The notes: a model not told the origin generated them from the sequence alone. Positions 1 through 5,987 are shown, counted from the first letter of the stretch. The stretch: DNA of 6,213 nt from JANSWY01 sp038525605 (GCA_038525605.1 JBCBHL010000421.1:1-6213); one strand, 5' to 3'. Numbers and translations are program-made.

Positions 1-1307
1 ATTTTTAAGAGCTTCCTGTTTTGATGATTTTGTGATACAAAATACCGGAGATACTGGAAAAGTTCTTTTGGATATACATCTCCAGTACCATTGAAACTGT
101 TGATATTTAAAGTGCTGTAAGCAGGTAGATGACTCCATTTATCTCTATTTTCATCATCTATCAGATAGCCTATGGCATAGATGTGAGTTCCGATGCTTTT
201 GATAGTTTCTATATGTTCGAATCCAATTTGATCAAGGAGGTGAACGATGTCCTCGATTACGGGAAGTACATCATGTATAGATGATACATTACCAATGTTC
301 TCCGTAGTTTTTTGAAGTGTCCGTAAACTGTCTAAAAAGGTAATCGCCTTTCCATGGTCTGTTAAGACTTCTTTGTTGACGAGTTCAGCTAAAACTTTAT
401 CCAGATTGCCTTTAATCCAGTCTATTGCTTCTTCAATGACTTTATTAAGCAGTTGTTCGTACGCCTTAATCACTTCATCTACAAGAAATTTTTTGAGGAA
501 TTCCTGAATTGAATGAAGGGTTAAACTACGTCTGTTCAGGTCCCCTGAAACACCCGCATCAATGATCATATCGAGTGCTAAGGTTAACGAGTTGAAAACA
601 AAATTAGGTACTTCAATTTCTGTCTCTTTATCAATTTGTTTTTTTATATCATCAATAATATGATCCTTAGAATTTTTAAAAAATTGAGTAATATTTGCAA
701 ACCTGATTTTTGCGAAAAAATCAACACCCATTCCGAACATAAATGCTGCTTCTGCATTGATTCGGAAATCAAAACCCGCTTCTCTTCCTTTTCCCTGATC
801 AAATAACCTTGCTGTGCAAAGAATTTGAGCGGCAGCACTAATAGCAATTTGCGCATTTGCCTGGACGCCTGTGGCGACTTCAATCTGATCTACAAATTCT
901 TTAAATACTTTGTAAACCACTGTAGAATCATCATATCCTTCTGTTATTAAGCGATTTAGAAAAGTTTCAAACTCAAGAGCCAGTTCCAGTTTTGCTCTAA
1001 TATAAGCTTTCAAATGGGCCTGAAATGATAGTGTCAAACCTATCTGATCCAATATATTAGGAGAGACTTGTGCAGTAAATTCCATACCAGCTTCTACGCC
1101 AGCTTCAATTTCAATGGTTGCTTTAATAAATTCTGTAATATGCCTGGATATTCCTGCAGTTGCTGCTATTTGTCCTCCAAATTGGAACCTGAAGCCATGA
1201 CAGAAATCCAGGGCTGTTTGTGCATTATATCCAAGTGATGCGTAAGCTTCATTGTCACCAATGCTAATATCATCTTGTTTTGACAGATCAATAATTTGTT
1301 TATCCAC
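1..1307 (-). CDS. Large uncharacterised protein, Ala/Gly-rich then helical; 3' end outside window
   Basis: I do not recognise this protein. The minus-strand frame is open from 1307 to the left edge (435 codons, no stop), so the C-terminus is missing. The in-frame stop upstream is at 1341-1343 and no ATG lies between it and the coding sequence. GTG at 1305-1307 is therefore the best start (MDKQIIDLSKQDD...), with an A-rich leader rather than a Shine-Dalgarno sequence, as is usual in Bacteroidota. There is no signal peptide, so a cytoplasmic or non-classically exported protein is likely. Residues about 44-205 are rich in Ala and Gly, with strand-like stretches in which small and hydrophobic residues alternate (AGVEAGMEFTAQ at 69-80, GVQANAQIAIS at 147-157, INAEAAFMFGMGVDFFAKI at 183-201). 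Residues about 245-375 look amphipathic-helical. No catalytic motif is visible. The coding assignment is firm because the frame is long and the composition protein-like; the function is unknown. Confidence 0.85.
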   Translation of the reverse strand, partial: MDKQIIDLSKQDDISIGDNEAYASLGYNAQTALDFCHGFRFQFGGQIAATAGISRHITEFIKATIEIEAGVEAGMEFTAQVSPNILDQIGLTLSFQAHLKAYIRAKLELALEFETFLNRLITEGYDDSTVVYKVFKEFVDQIEVATGVQANAQIAISAAAQILCTARLFDQGKGREAGFDFRINAEAAFMFGMGVDFFAKIRFANITQFFKNSKDHIIDDIKKQIDKETEIEVPNFVFNSLTLALDMIIDAGVSGDLNRRSLTLHSIQEFLKKFLVDEVIKAYEQLLNKVIEEAIDWIKGNLDKVLAELVNKEVLTDHGKAITFLDSLRTLQKTTENIGNVSSIHDVLPVIEDIVHLLDQIGFEHIETIKSIGTHIYAIGYLIDDENRDKWSHLPAYSTLNINSFNGTGDVYPKELFQYLRYFVSQNHQNRKLLK

Positions 1308-1341
1308 TATTTTGTTTTTGGTTAGGTTAAAGTTTGAAATT

Positions 1342-1368
1342 CAAATATCCAGAGTAATCTTTCAACAA
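1342..1368 (-). promoter_or_regulatory. Tentative promoter for the left minus-strand gene
   Basis: On the minus strand GATATTTG (1342-1349) matches the Bacteroidota -7 consensus TAnnTTTG at all but the first base. Two TTG triplets lie 13 and 16 bases upstream (1363-1368) and could serve as the -33 element, although the usual spacing is slightly longer. Initiation would fall near 1335 and leave a leader of about 30 nt before the GTG start. It is supported only by this partial match and its position. Confidence 0.22.
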
Positions 1369-1478
1369 TAGTGACATCCATTTCCTGGAAAATAAGATGC
1401 ACTTAATAAGTCTTAAAATATATCTCTTTATAGTTGCTGACTACACTAAACACTAATAGCGAGCGTAATTAATCAATG

Positions 1479-1515
1479 GTTCATTTAGTTCTTCCAAAAA
1501 GACTAATTGATGAAC
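1479..1515. repeat. Imperfect inverted repeat in the spacer
   Basis: GTTCAT plus TTAGT at 1479-1489 is complementary to ACTAA plus ATGAAC at 1502-1515. This gives 11 potential base pairs with a 3-nt bulge (1507-1509) and a 12-nt loop. No T-tract follows on the plus strand, so it is not an obvious terminator. It could be an operator-like site or chance in AT-rich DNA. Confidence 0.3.
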
Positions 1516-1690
1516 GAAATAAGGAGGTATTTTTTGGTTTTACTGTTGAAATTTATCTGATAGAAATTAGAGATAAACAATGATAAAAACAAATATTTCT
1601 ACTTTGAGCTTGGTGTGAACCGATGATATTTTCAAATTCCTCTTTGTAGTAATATGTATTGTTTTGTGAGGTATTGATGGGTTAAATAGA

Positions 1691-1720
1691 GGTCACGAGT
1701 TTAACTCTCGTTCCCGTGAC
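1691..1720 (+). pseudogene. Possible tRNA 3'-end remnant (T-arm like, perhaps tRNA-Gly)
   Basis: ACGAG (1695-1699), a 7-nt loop TTTAACT (1700-1706) and CTCGT (1707-1711) form a T-arm-like stem-loop with the right 5/7/5 geometry; the loop approximates TTCRANY. It is preceded by AGGTC, as in a tRNA variable loop, and followed by TCCCGTGA where the acceptor 3' strand would be. From memory this resembles the 3' part of Bacteroidota tRNA-Gly genes (GAGGTCGCGAG...CTCGTTTCCCGC) with one T missing. No matching 5' acceptor strand, D-arm or anticodon arm is visible upstream, so only a 3' fragment could be present. Such fragments are often left by elements that integrate into tRNA genes; that reading is inference. 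Confidence 0.33.
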
Positions 1721-1783
1721 TGGTAAAGCCTCAAAAAAATTAGGAATTATTTTATGGCTAAAATTCAGCTCGTCGGGCGATAT

Positions 1784-1830
1784 CCACCAGCTGGTGGGCA
1801 CAGACTTGAGATATCAAGTCAGTGTGACCC
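1784..1830. repeat. 14-nt perfect palindrome overlapping a 14-bp-stem hairpin
   Basis: CCACCAGCTGGTGG (1784-1797) is a perfect palindrome. It overlaps a long hairpin at 1796-1830. GACTTGA (1803-1809) pairs with TCAAGTC (1814-1820) around the loop GATA; CACA (1799-1802) pairs with TGTG (1823-1826); GGG (1796-1798) pairs with CCC (1828-1830). The right arm has bulges at 1821-1822 and 1827, for 14 pairs in all. The two structures compete for bases 1796-1797. The CTTGAGA heptamer resembles a tRNA-Leu(GAG) anticodon loop, but the flanking bases do not make a tRNA cloverleaf. A structured RNA, a protein-binding site or a decayed tRNA are all possible. Confidence 0.5.
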
Positions 1831-1854
1831 GGTTCTGTTTCCACTAATACTAAT

Positions 1855-1882
1855 AGAAAGCCATTTTTTACTTTCTTTTTTA
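1855..1882 (+). terminator. Terminator-like hairpin with T-tract, plus strand
   Basis: AGAAAG (1855-1860) pairs with CTTTCT (1871-1876) around a 10-nt T-rich loop and is followed by a run of T. The stem is short and AT-rich, so this is a weak intrinsic terminator. If real, it would end a plus-strand transcript carrying the hairpin at 1784-1830 and the tRNA-like fragment. Confidence 0.4.
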
Positions 1883-1970
1883 TTTAAGATATTTTTCAGG
1901 ATCCCGATTGAAGTGCTGCAGAATACTGGGAAGTGATGTTCTAGCTACTGAAAAATACAACCCCCTCACC

Positions 1971-2019
1971 TAATAAAAAAAGGCTTTAAGATTTGTCTGG
2001 GAGACAAAACCCTAAAGCC
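1971..2019 (-). terminator. Strong intrinsic terminator, minus strand
   Basis: GGCTTTA/TAAAGCC (2013-2019 with 1982-1988) forms the outer 7 bp. TTTGTCT/AGACAAA (2002-2008 with 1992-1998) forms the inner 7 bp around a 3-nt loop (1999-2001), with a small internal loop between the two stems. Read on the minus strand, the stem is followed at once by seven T (1975-1981) and then ATTA. On the plus strand no T-tract follows, so termination is directional. The nearest downstream minus-strand gene starts at 1307, so this is not a simple attenuator. It ends either a short RNA or a transcript arriving from the repeat array. Confidence 0.7.
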
Positions 2020-2038
2020 AAGATTAAACTAATTACGC
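1975..2038 (-). ncRNA. Candidate ~60-nt small RNA ending at the terminator
   Basis: A promoter-like sequence at 2044-2075 on the minus strand would start transcription near 2037. The transcript would run through about 18 unpaired bases (GCGTAATTAGTTTAATCTT) and then the double stem-loop, stopping in the T-tract near 1975. No start codon with a meaningful frame lies inside. It resembles a minimal trans-acting sRNA: a short single-stranded 5' end plus a terminator hairpin. The promoter is imperfect and I recognise no RNA family, so this is inference from arrangement. Confidence 0.3.
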
Positions 2039-2043
2039 TGTTG

Positions 2044-2075
2044 TAAAGATAACAAAAAGTTTATCAAATGATAAA
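2044..2075 (-). promoter_or_regulatory. Promoter-like sequence with embedded operator-like palindrome
   Basis: On the minus strand TATCTTTA (2044-2051) matches the Bacteroidota -7 element TAnnTTTG in 7 of 8 positions when the two free bases are counted. TTTA (2072-2075) lies 20 bases upstream, close to the expected place of the -33 TTTG. The spacer contains TTTATCA AA TGATAAA (2060-2075), a perfect 7-bp inverted repeat with a 2-nt centre. Its position between the promoter elements would suit a repressor site. The structure is seen directly; the promoter and operator roles are inferred. Confidence 0.3.
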
Positions 2076-2258
2076 GCTTTCGAAGATATTTTTTTCAAAA
2101 TGACATACTCACTAATCCTTTACCTCTTCATGATAGCTTATTACACTGTTATTGGGTAGATGATGATTAATATAAAGGATGGATCAAACCATAATCCTGC
2201 AGACTGAAGGAAAAATCTTTCTTTTTTCTATTTGTTTCAAAATGCCAAAGGATTTAAT

Positions 2259-2740
2259 AAGAAATCCGCTGGCATAACTACAAAAAAAATATCTTTTGAA
2301 AGAAATCTGCTGGCATGGCTCCAAAAAAAGTATTTTTCAGAAGAAATCCGATAGTATAACACCGAAAAAAATATTTTTCGCAAGAAATCCGCTGACATAA
2401 GCCGAAAAAATGTTTTTCGCAAGAAAACTGCTGGCATAACTCCGAAAAAAATATTTTTCGGAAGAAATCCGCTGACATAAGCCGAAAAAAAACTTTTTCG
2501 CAATTAATCCACTGGCATAACGTCAAAAAAAAATATTTTCGGAAGAAAACTGCTGGCATAAGCCGAAAAAAAATATTTTCGCAATAAATCCGCTGGCAGA
2601 ACGCCAAAAAAAATATTTTTCGGAAGAAATCCGCTGGCATAACGTCAAAAAAAAATATTTTCGGAAGAAAACTGCTGGCGGAACACTAAAAAATTTTTTT
2701 TCAGACAAAATACGCTGGCAAGAGTCGAAAAATTTTTTCA
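2259..2740. repeat. Tandem array of 12 imperfect ~40-bp units, each with an A/T hairpin
   Basis: The CTGGCA core or its variants starts at 2269, 2310, 2351, 2392, 2431, 2472, 2512, 2553, 2593, 2634, 2675 and 2715, giving periods of 39-41 bases. Each unit has two parts. The first is a box close to AGAAATCCGCTGGCATAAC. The second is an inverted repeat close to CCGAAAAAAATATTTTTCGG; in unit 5 (2441-2462) it is TCCGAAAAA paired with TTTTTCGGA around AATA. Interior units (3-10) keep the TCGG/TCGC right arm, while units 1, 2, 11 and 12 are diverged. The period is not a multiple of three and varies, and there are no spacers. Protein-coding repeats and CRISPR are therefore excluded. I recognise no named repeat family. 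Confidence 0.95.
2512..2679. repeat. Higher-order duplication inside the array (46-bp exact copies 122 bp apart)
   Basis: Bases 2512-2557 and 2634-2679 are identical, including a run of nine A. They span the end of units 7 and 10 and the start of units 8 and 11. The offset is 122 bases, or three units. The GAAAACTGCTGGC variant likewise recurs in every third unit (5, 8, 11). Units 4 and 6 share a further near-identical stretch two units apart. This shows growth by duplication of blocks of units. Confidence 0.9.
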
Positions 2741-3191
2741 TTATACTATTCTTATACCGGATTTAATAATTCTTATCAAATATGAGTTTTGACTATTCAT
2801 ATGTTTCTATTCATTATTTATCCTTCGTAATTTTTAATACTTCCATAATCCTTGTTCATTAATTCAGTCCTATCAAAATACTTACTTTTGGGTATTTACT
2901 TTTTATCCGTAATCAGAGAATTTTGATAAGCGCTAATTATGCTGAAAAGACGTTTCACTGTCTAAAGTTTCTGACAGAGGATTTCAATAAGTATTGCTCT
3001 TTACACACAAAATGTATTAGTAGGAGGCGATACATAACTACTTGCTTCATTAGCAGTATGTAGTCATCGATGAAACGGTAAACTAATGACGACTTCACAG
3101 AGCTGCTGCAGAAACGGTTTATTGTTTACAAATAGGCAAATCATGTCGCCATACAGGTTACAATTACACCTGATACATTTCGCACACCGCA

Positions 3192-3240
3192 TCAAATTGA
3201 GGCTCTAATTTTTGCAGAGCAATGTATCTCAATGATTTGA
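3192..3240. repeat. Nested interrupted stem-loop ~110 bp before the surface-protein start
   Basis: TCAAAT (3192-3197) pairs with ATTTGA (3235-3240), TGAG (3198-3201) with CTCA (3228-3231), and GCTCT (3202-3206) with AGAGC (3216-3220). This makes 15 pairs interrupted by 7-nt and 3-nt bulges on the right arm. No T-tract follows, so it is not an intrinsic terminator. It could be a leader structure if transcription starts far upstream, or chance. Confidence 0.33.
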
Positions 3241-3292
3241 GGTAATAACCAAACAATAACCTACAAATCTGAATGGGCTGCTGCCTGTTCGG

Positions 3293-3324
3293 TTGCTCGA
3301 TAGAATCAATTTTAAATATTTAAT
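3293..3324 (+). promoter_or_regulatory. Weak candidate promoter for the surface-protein operon
   Basis: TTG (3293-3295) is followed after 21 bases by TATTTAAT (3317-3324), which matches the Bacteroidota -7 consensus TAnnTTTG only partly (two of the six fixed positions differ). Position is the main support: the start would fall near 3331, leaving a leader of about 20 nt before ATG at 3350. Confidence 0.18.
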
Positions 3325-3349
3325 AACTAAAGATCTAAACTTATTATCA

Positions 3350-5986
3350 ATGAAAACAATTACAATTTTTCTAATGTGCATGATGTCACTGACGGTATTT
3401 GCGCAATCACCACAAAAGTTCAATTACCAGGCACTGGCTCAGGACTCTACAGGGAATCCGATTGCGAATCAATCAATCTCTATTCGGCTCAGTATTTTAT
3501 CCGGATCAGCAAATGGTACAAGCATTTATTCTGAAGCCCATAATTCTATCACTGATGGAAATGGAGTATTTTCTCTGGAAATCGGTGACGGAACCGCACT
3601 AATCGGAACTTTTGATCAAATCGATTGGGGTTCCGCATCTTTCTTTCTGAAAACTGAAATCGACGTTTCAGGTGGATCCACCTATGATTTACTAGGCATC
3701 TCCCAACTGCTATCTGTTCCCTATGCGTTGTATAGCAATCAGGTAAGTGGCGTTGAGTTGGCAAACAATCATCAAATACAAGCTGGACAATCATCCAATA
3801 TTTCGATTGGTAATATTCAGCCAAATGACCCGGCTGCAATCGGGAATAACATCATCGGACACAATGCAGGATCGGCTACAATGTCAGGGCCTTACAACGT
3901 ATTGATTGGCCAACAGGCTGGAAAACTCTTAACTACCGGTTCAAGAAATACATTTATTGGGTCTTTTGCAGGAGATAAGAATACCACGGGAGGATACAAT
4001 GTATTCATTGGAACCGACACTGGACGTGACAATGAGACTGGAACCTCAAATACCTTAGTTGGAAACCAGGCTGGAACCAGGATGACCGGATCATTAAATA
4101 CTGCCGTTGGCAGATGGGCAGGCCATAACAACTTCACCGGAAGGAACAATGTCTTTATGGGTGTCAACGCAGGAGCTCACAACAATGGTTTTGGTAATGT
4201 GATGATTGGAAGTAGCACTGGATGGCAAGCTACCGGTAGTAAAAATGTATTCCTGGGGCAAGGAATTGGAGAATTTGCGAATACTCATTCAAGTGTGCTC
4301 ATAGGATACCAGGTCGGTGAAAATGTGAGTAGTAACAACATTTTCATATTAGGAAACGGACCTGATTCGACCAACCATTTGATCACAGGAGATTTTGTAA
4401 GCGGAGATGTAGCAGTAAGAGGAGAATTAACTGCCGGGAGTGGTATTCGGTTTGCAGATGGCAGCATCTTAAATTCTGCCTCCTCACAAACAACCATTGA
4501 CGGCATCACAATCGAGCCAAGCAACACCATCGTGGGAAGTAACGCAGGGGCTTCTAACAGCGGTTTATTCAACAGCTTCTTTGGTAGTAACAGTGGCAAT
4601 GTGACCACTGGAAATGAAAACACTTTTGTGGGATTCAATGCCGGGCTTTACAACACTTCAGGAGATGCAAACACTTTTCTCGGCCAATCAGCAGGAAGAG
4701 AAAATACAACAGGAAGAGCGAATGTATTTTTAGGTTGGCTGGCAGGCCGATTCAACACAGAAGGATCAGGAAACGTCTACGTTGGTCCGAGAGCAGCACA
4801 GTCTGCGACCAATGCCAGTTTTAATACTTTCATTGGAAATAATGCAGGTGCGGCCATCACGACTGGTCCGTCAAATACGATGGTTGGTGCTCTGGCTGGA
4901 AGAGAACAAACCACCGCCACAGAAAACACTTATCTTGGCTATTTTGCGGCTCGCAATGCTACATCTGGCAGTAAAAATACGGCAATCGGTAGCTATGCGG
5001 GAATGAATGCCAATGGGGAAAGGAATGTCTTTATCGGTTATGAAGCAGGACATGATAGTAGCGGTGACGATCAGTTGATTATCGCCAATGGACGTGATAG
5101 CACGGATGTACTTTTGAGAGGAGATTTCGTCACCGGTAATCTCGAAACAAGAGGAATCTTAAACACTGCAGGTGGTATTAGGTTTGCAGACGGCACATTA
5201 CAAACAACCGCCTGGGAAGAGAATATTAACTGGACGAAAAATATTGAATCTAACATACATACAGGTGCGAGGGTCGGAATTGGTACTACGACTCCATTTT
5301 CTGCCCTTCACATCAAGCATCCAAGTATTGGTTATCGACCAGGCGGTCTAACAATGGAGAATTCAAATTCTACATCTGTATATACCTGGATTAATTCCGG
5401 TGATCACTTGTTTTTGGGATTTAATAATGATAGCGGTAACGGCTTCCCCTCAAATGGCTATCAAAATCGTATTTTTCTACAGTCTGATGGCAACTTAGGA
5501 GTTGGAACTATTACCCCTTCAGAAAAATTGTCGGTAGCTGGTAAGATTGAGACAACAGAGGGAATTAAATTTGCTGATGGCACTGTACAAACAACTGCTG
5601 CAGAGACAAATACTGTGCAGAGTAAACTAGAGTATTACAACTTTAATGGTTACAGCGTCATTACCGAAAACAATTGGCAACAGTTCCAAAGTAGATCAAT
5701 CACTGTGCCCGGACCTGGTAAAATAGCGGTAACCTATACAGGATATTCTATTGTTAACATATCAAATACCGCCTTTTTTGCCATCGGATTAAACAATAGT
5801 TTATCGCCTGTCAACGCAACTTTAACAATATCCGGGGGACCACAAAGTGGTTTCACTCTACAATATGTGCATTCGGTATCCAGTGCAGGTACCTATACCT
5901 TCTCTCTTTTGGGAAGACACTCGTTCAGGACTCCAAGCCTGACTGCAAAATTAAGTGATGTGAAATTACTATACATACCTGATTAA
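3350..5986 (+). CDS. Secreted repeat-rich surface protein with head-like repeats and tail-fibre-like motifs (878 aa)
   Basis: Probably a cell-surface or extracellular structural or adhesive protein; no enzyme motif is visible. The start is ATG at 3350, because it gives a signal peptide (MKTITIFLMCMMSLTVFA, cleaved before QSPQKFN). An in-frame TTG at 3293 would add 19 residues ahead of it and bury the signal. Domains: residues 20-130 form the Bacteroidota N-terminal domain (PQKFNYQALAQ..., SLEIGDG, LLSVPYALYSNQ). Residues 166-337 and 391-581 are two blocks of 16-17-residue repeats near xNTFIGxxAGxxxTTG, resembling trimeric adhesin head repeats. Each block ends in a GDF...RG...GIRFADG linker (GIRFADG at 365 and 609). 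VGIGTTTP (642) and GVGTITP (near 716) are tail-fibre-like motifs, and a third IKFADGTVQTTA follows at 738. Residues about 758-878 are a beta-rich, perhaps C1q-like domain. There is no S74-type chaperone domain and no obvious type IX sorting tail. Trimerisation is inferred. Confidence 0.93.
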   Translation: MKTITIFLMCMMSLTVFAQSPQKFNYQALAQDSTGNPIANQSISIRLSILSGSANGTSIYSEAHNSITDGNGVFSLEIGDGTALIGTFDQIDWGSASFFLKTEIDVSGGSTYDLLGISQLLSVPYALYSNQVSGVELANNHQIQAGQSSNISIGNIQPNDPAAIGNNIIGHNAGSATMSGPYNVLIGQQAGKLLTTGSRNTFIGSFAGDKNTTGGYNVFIGTDTGRDNETGTSNTLVGNQAGTRMTGSLNTAVGRWAGHNNFTGRNNVFMGVNAGAHNNGFGNVMIGSSTGWQATGSKNVFLGQGIGEFANTHSSVLIGYQVGENVSSNNIFILGNGPDSTNHLITGDFVSGDVAVRGELTAGSGIRFADGSILNSASSQTTIDGITIEPSNTIVGSNAGASNSGLFNSFFGSNSGNVTTGNENTFVGFNAGLYNTSGDANTFLGQSAGRENTTGRANVFLGWLAGRFNTEGSGNVYVGPRAAQSATNASFNTFIGNNAGAAITTGPSNTMVGALAGREQTTATENTYLGYFAARNATSGSKNTAIGSYAGMNANGERNVFIGYEAGHDSSGDDQLIIANGRDSTDVLLRGDFVTGNLETRGILNTAGGIRFADGTLQTTAWEENINWTKNIESNIHTGARVGIGTTTPFSALHIKHPSIGYRPGGLTMENSNSTSVYTWINSGDHLFLGFNNDSGNGFPSNGYQNRIFLQSDGNLGVGTITPSEKLSVAGKIETTEGIKFADGTVQTTAAETNTVQSKLEYYNFNGYSVITENNWQQFQSRSITVPGPGKIAVTYTGYSIVNISNTAFFAIGLNNSLSPVNATLTISGGPQSGFTLQYVHSVSSAGTYTFSLLGRHSFRTPSLTAKLSDVKLLYIPD
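3845..5092 (+). repeat. Coding repeats: two blocks of ~10 and ~11 NTFIG..AG units
   Basis: The repeats lie within the surface-protein gene. Block one (3845-4360) and block two (4520-5092) each consist of tandem 48-51-base units encoding xN(T/V)(F/x)(I/V/L)GxxAGxxxTTG. Examples are SRNTFIGSFAG, GYNVFIGTDTG, NENTFVGFNAG and SFNTFIGNNAG. Both blocks finish with a degenerate unit (FILGNGPDSTN and LIIANGRDSTD) and then the same linker type, so the whole block-plus-linker looks like an old internal duplication. Nucleotide identity between units is low, which argues against recent expansion. Confidence 0.85.
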
Positions 5987-5987
5987 T

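Larger units (their letters stand above)
1308..2258. other. Long non-coding stretch between divergent genes, left part
   Basis: No convincing gene lies in these 950 bases; all frames are short or broken. The stretch is AT-rich and carries several structured elements, listed separately: an imperfect inverted repeat at 1479-1515, a possible tRNA 3' remnant at 1691-1720, a palindrome and long hairpin at 1784-1830, a plus-strand terminator-like hairpin at 1855-1882, and a strong minus-strand terminator with promoter-like sequence at 1971-2075. A minor 7-bp inverted repeat (TTTATCT/AGATAAA) sits at 1552-1577. A 60-codon open frame at 1754-1936 overlaps the hairpins and has no protein-like character. 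Between about 2080 and 2258 I see only AT-rich sequence leading into the tandem array. Confidence 0.7.
2741..3349. other. Non-coding stretch upstream of the surface-protein gene
   Basis: No gene is supportable here. The first part, to about 2900, is very AT-rich. TACTTTTG at 2883-2890 is a perfect TAnnTTTG match but has no TTG at the proper distance upstream, so I do not call it a promoter. The part from about 3000 is less AT-rich. It contains the direct repeat GAAACGGT (near 3072 and 3111), an isolated AGGAGG near 3026 without a usable start codon, a frame with one internal stop at 3082-3240 that may be a decayed gene, and a nested stem-loop at 3192-3240. AATAACC is repeated at 3243-3249 and 3255-3261. 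Confidence 0.65.

Noticed and set aside
644..883. 79-codon minus-strand frame inside the left gene
   Set aside because: It lies in another frame of the same strand within the 435-codon open reading frame and has no protein-family character.
1754..1936. 60-codon plus-strand open frame starting ATGGCTAAAATTCAGC
   Set aside because: It overlaps the palindrome, the hairpin and the terminator-like element, has no recognisable motif, and its second half is low-complexity Phe/Leu from the T-rich tract.
2190..2228. Extra degenerate array unit before unit 1
   Set aside because: AATCCTGCAGACTGAAGG followed by A and T runs resembles a unit, but it is 72 bases from the next core instead of about 40 or 80, and similarity in AT-rich sequence is not convincing.
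2259..2740. CRISPR array
   Set aside because: Units follow each other directly with no unique spacers, the repeats are too variable, and no cas gene is nearby.
2237..2741. Three overlapping minus-strand open frames of 72-120 codons with Phe/Lys-rich repeated peptides
   Set aside because: They read the tandem array in different frames. The unit length is 39-41 and not a multiple of three, so the frame shifts from unit to unit; the FFRK-type peptides are by-products of the A/T hairpins.
2883..2890. Perfect TAnnTTTG promoter -7 element (TACTTTTG)
   Set aside because: The nearest upstream TTG ends 28 bases away, too far for a -33 element, and the leader to the next start would be about 450 nt.
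5117..5125. RGD tripeptide (residues 590-592) as an integrin-type adhesion motif
   Set aside because: The equivalent position in the first linker reads TGD, so RGD is most likely an incidental variant of the GDF linker.
3229..5256. Several antisense or out-of-frame open frames of 60-117 codons across the surface-protein gene
   Set aside because: They overlap a long, domain-bearing coding sequence and follow its repeat period; they are shadow frames with no independent support.
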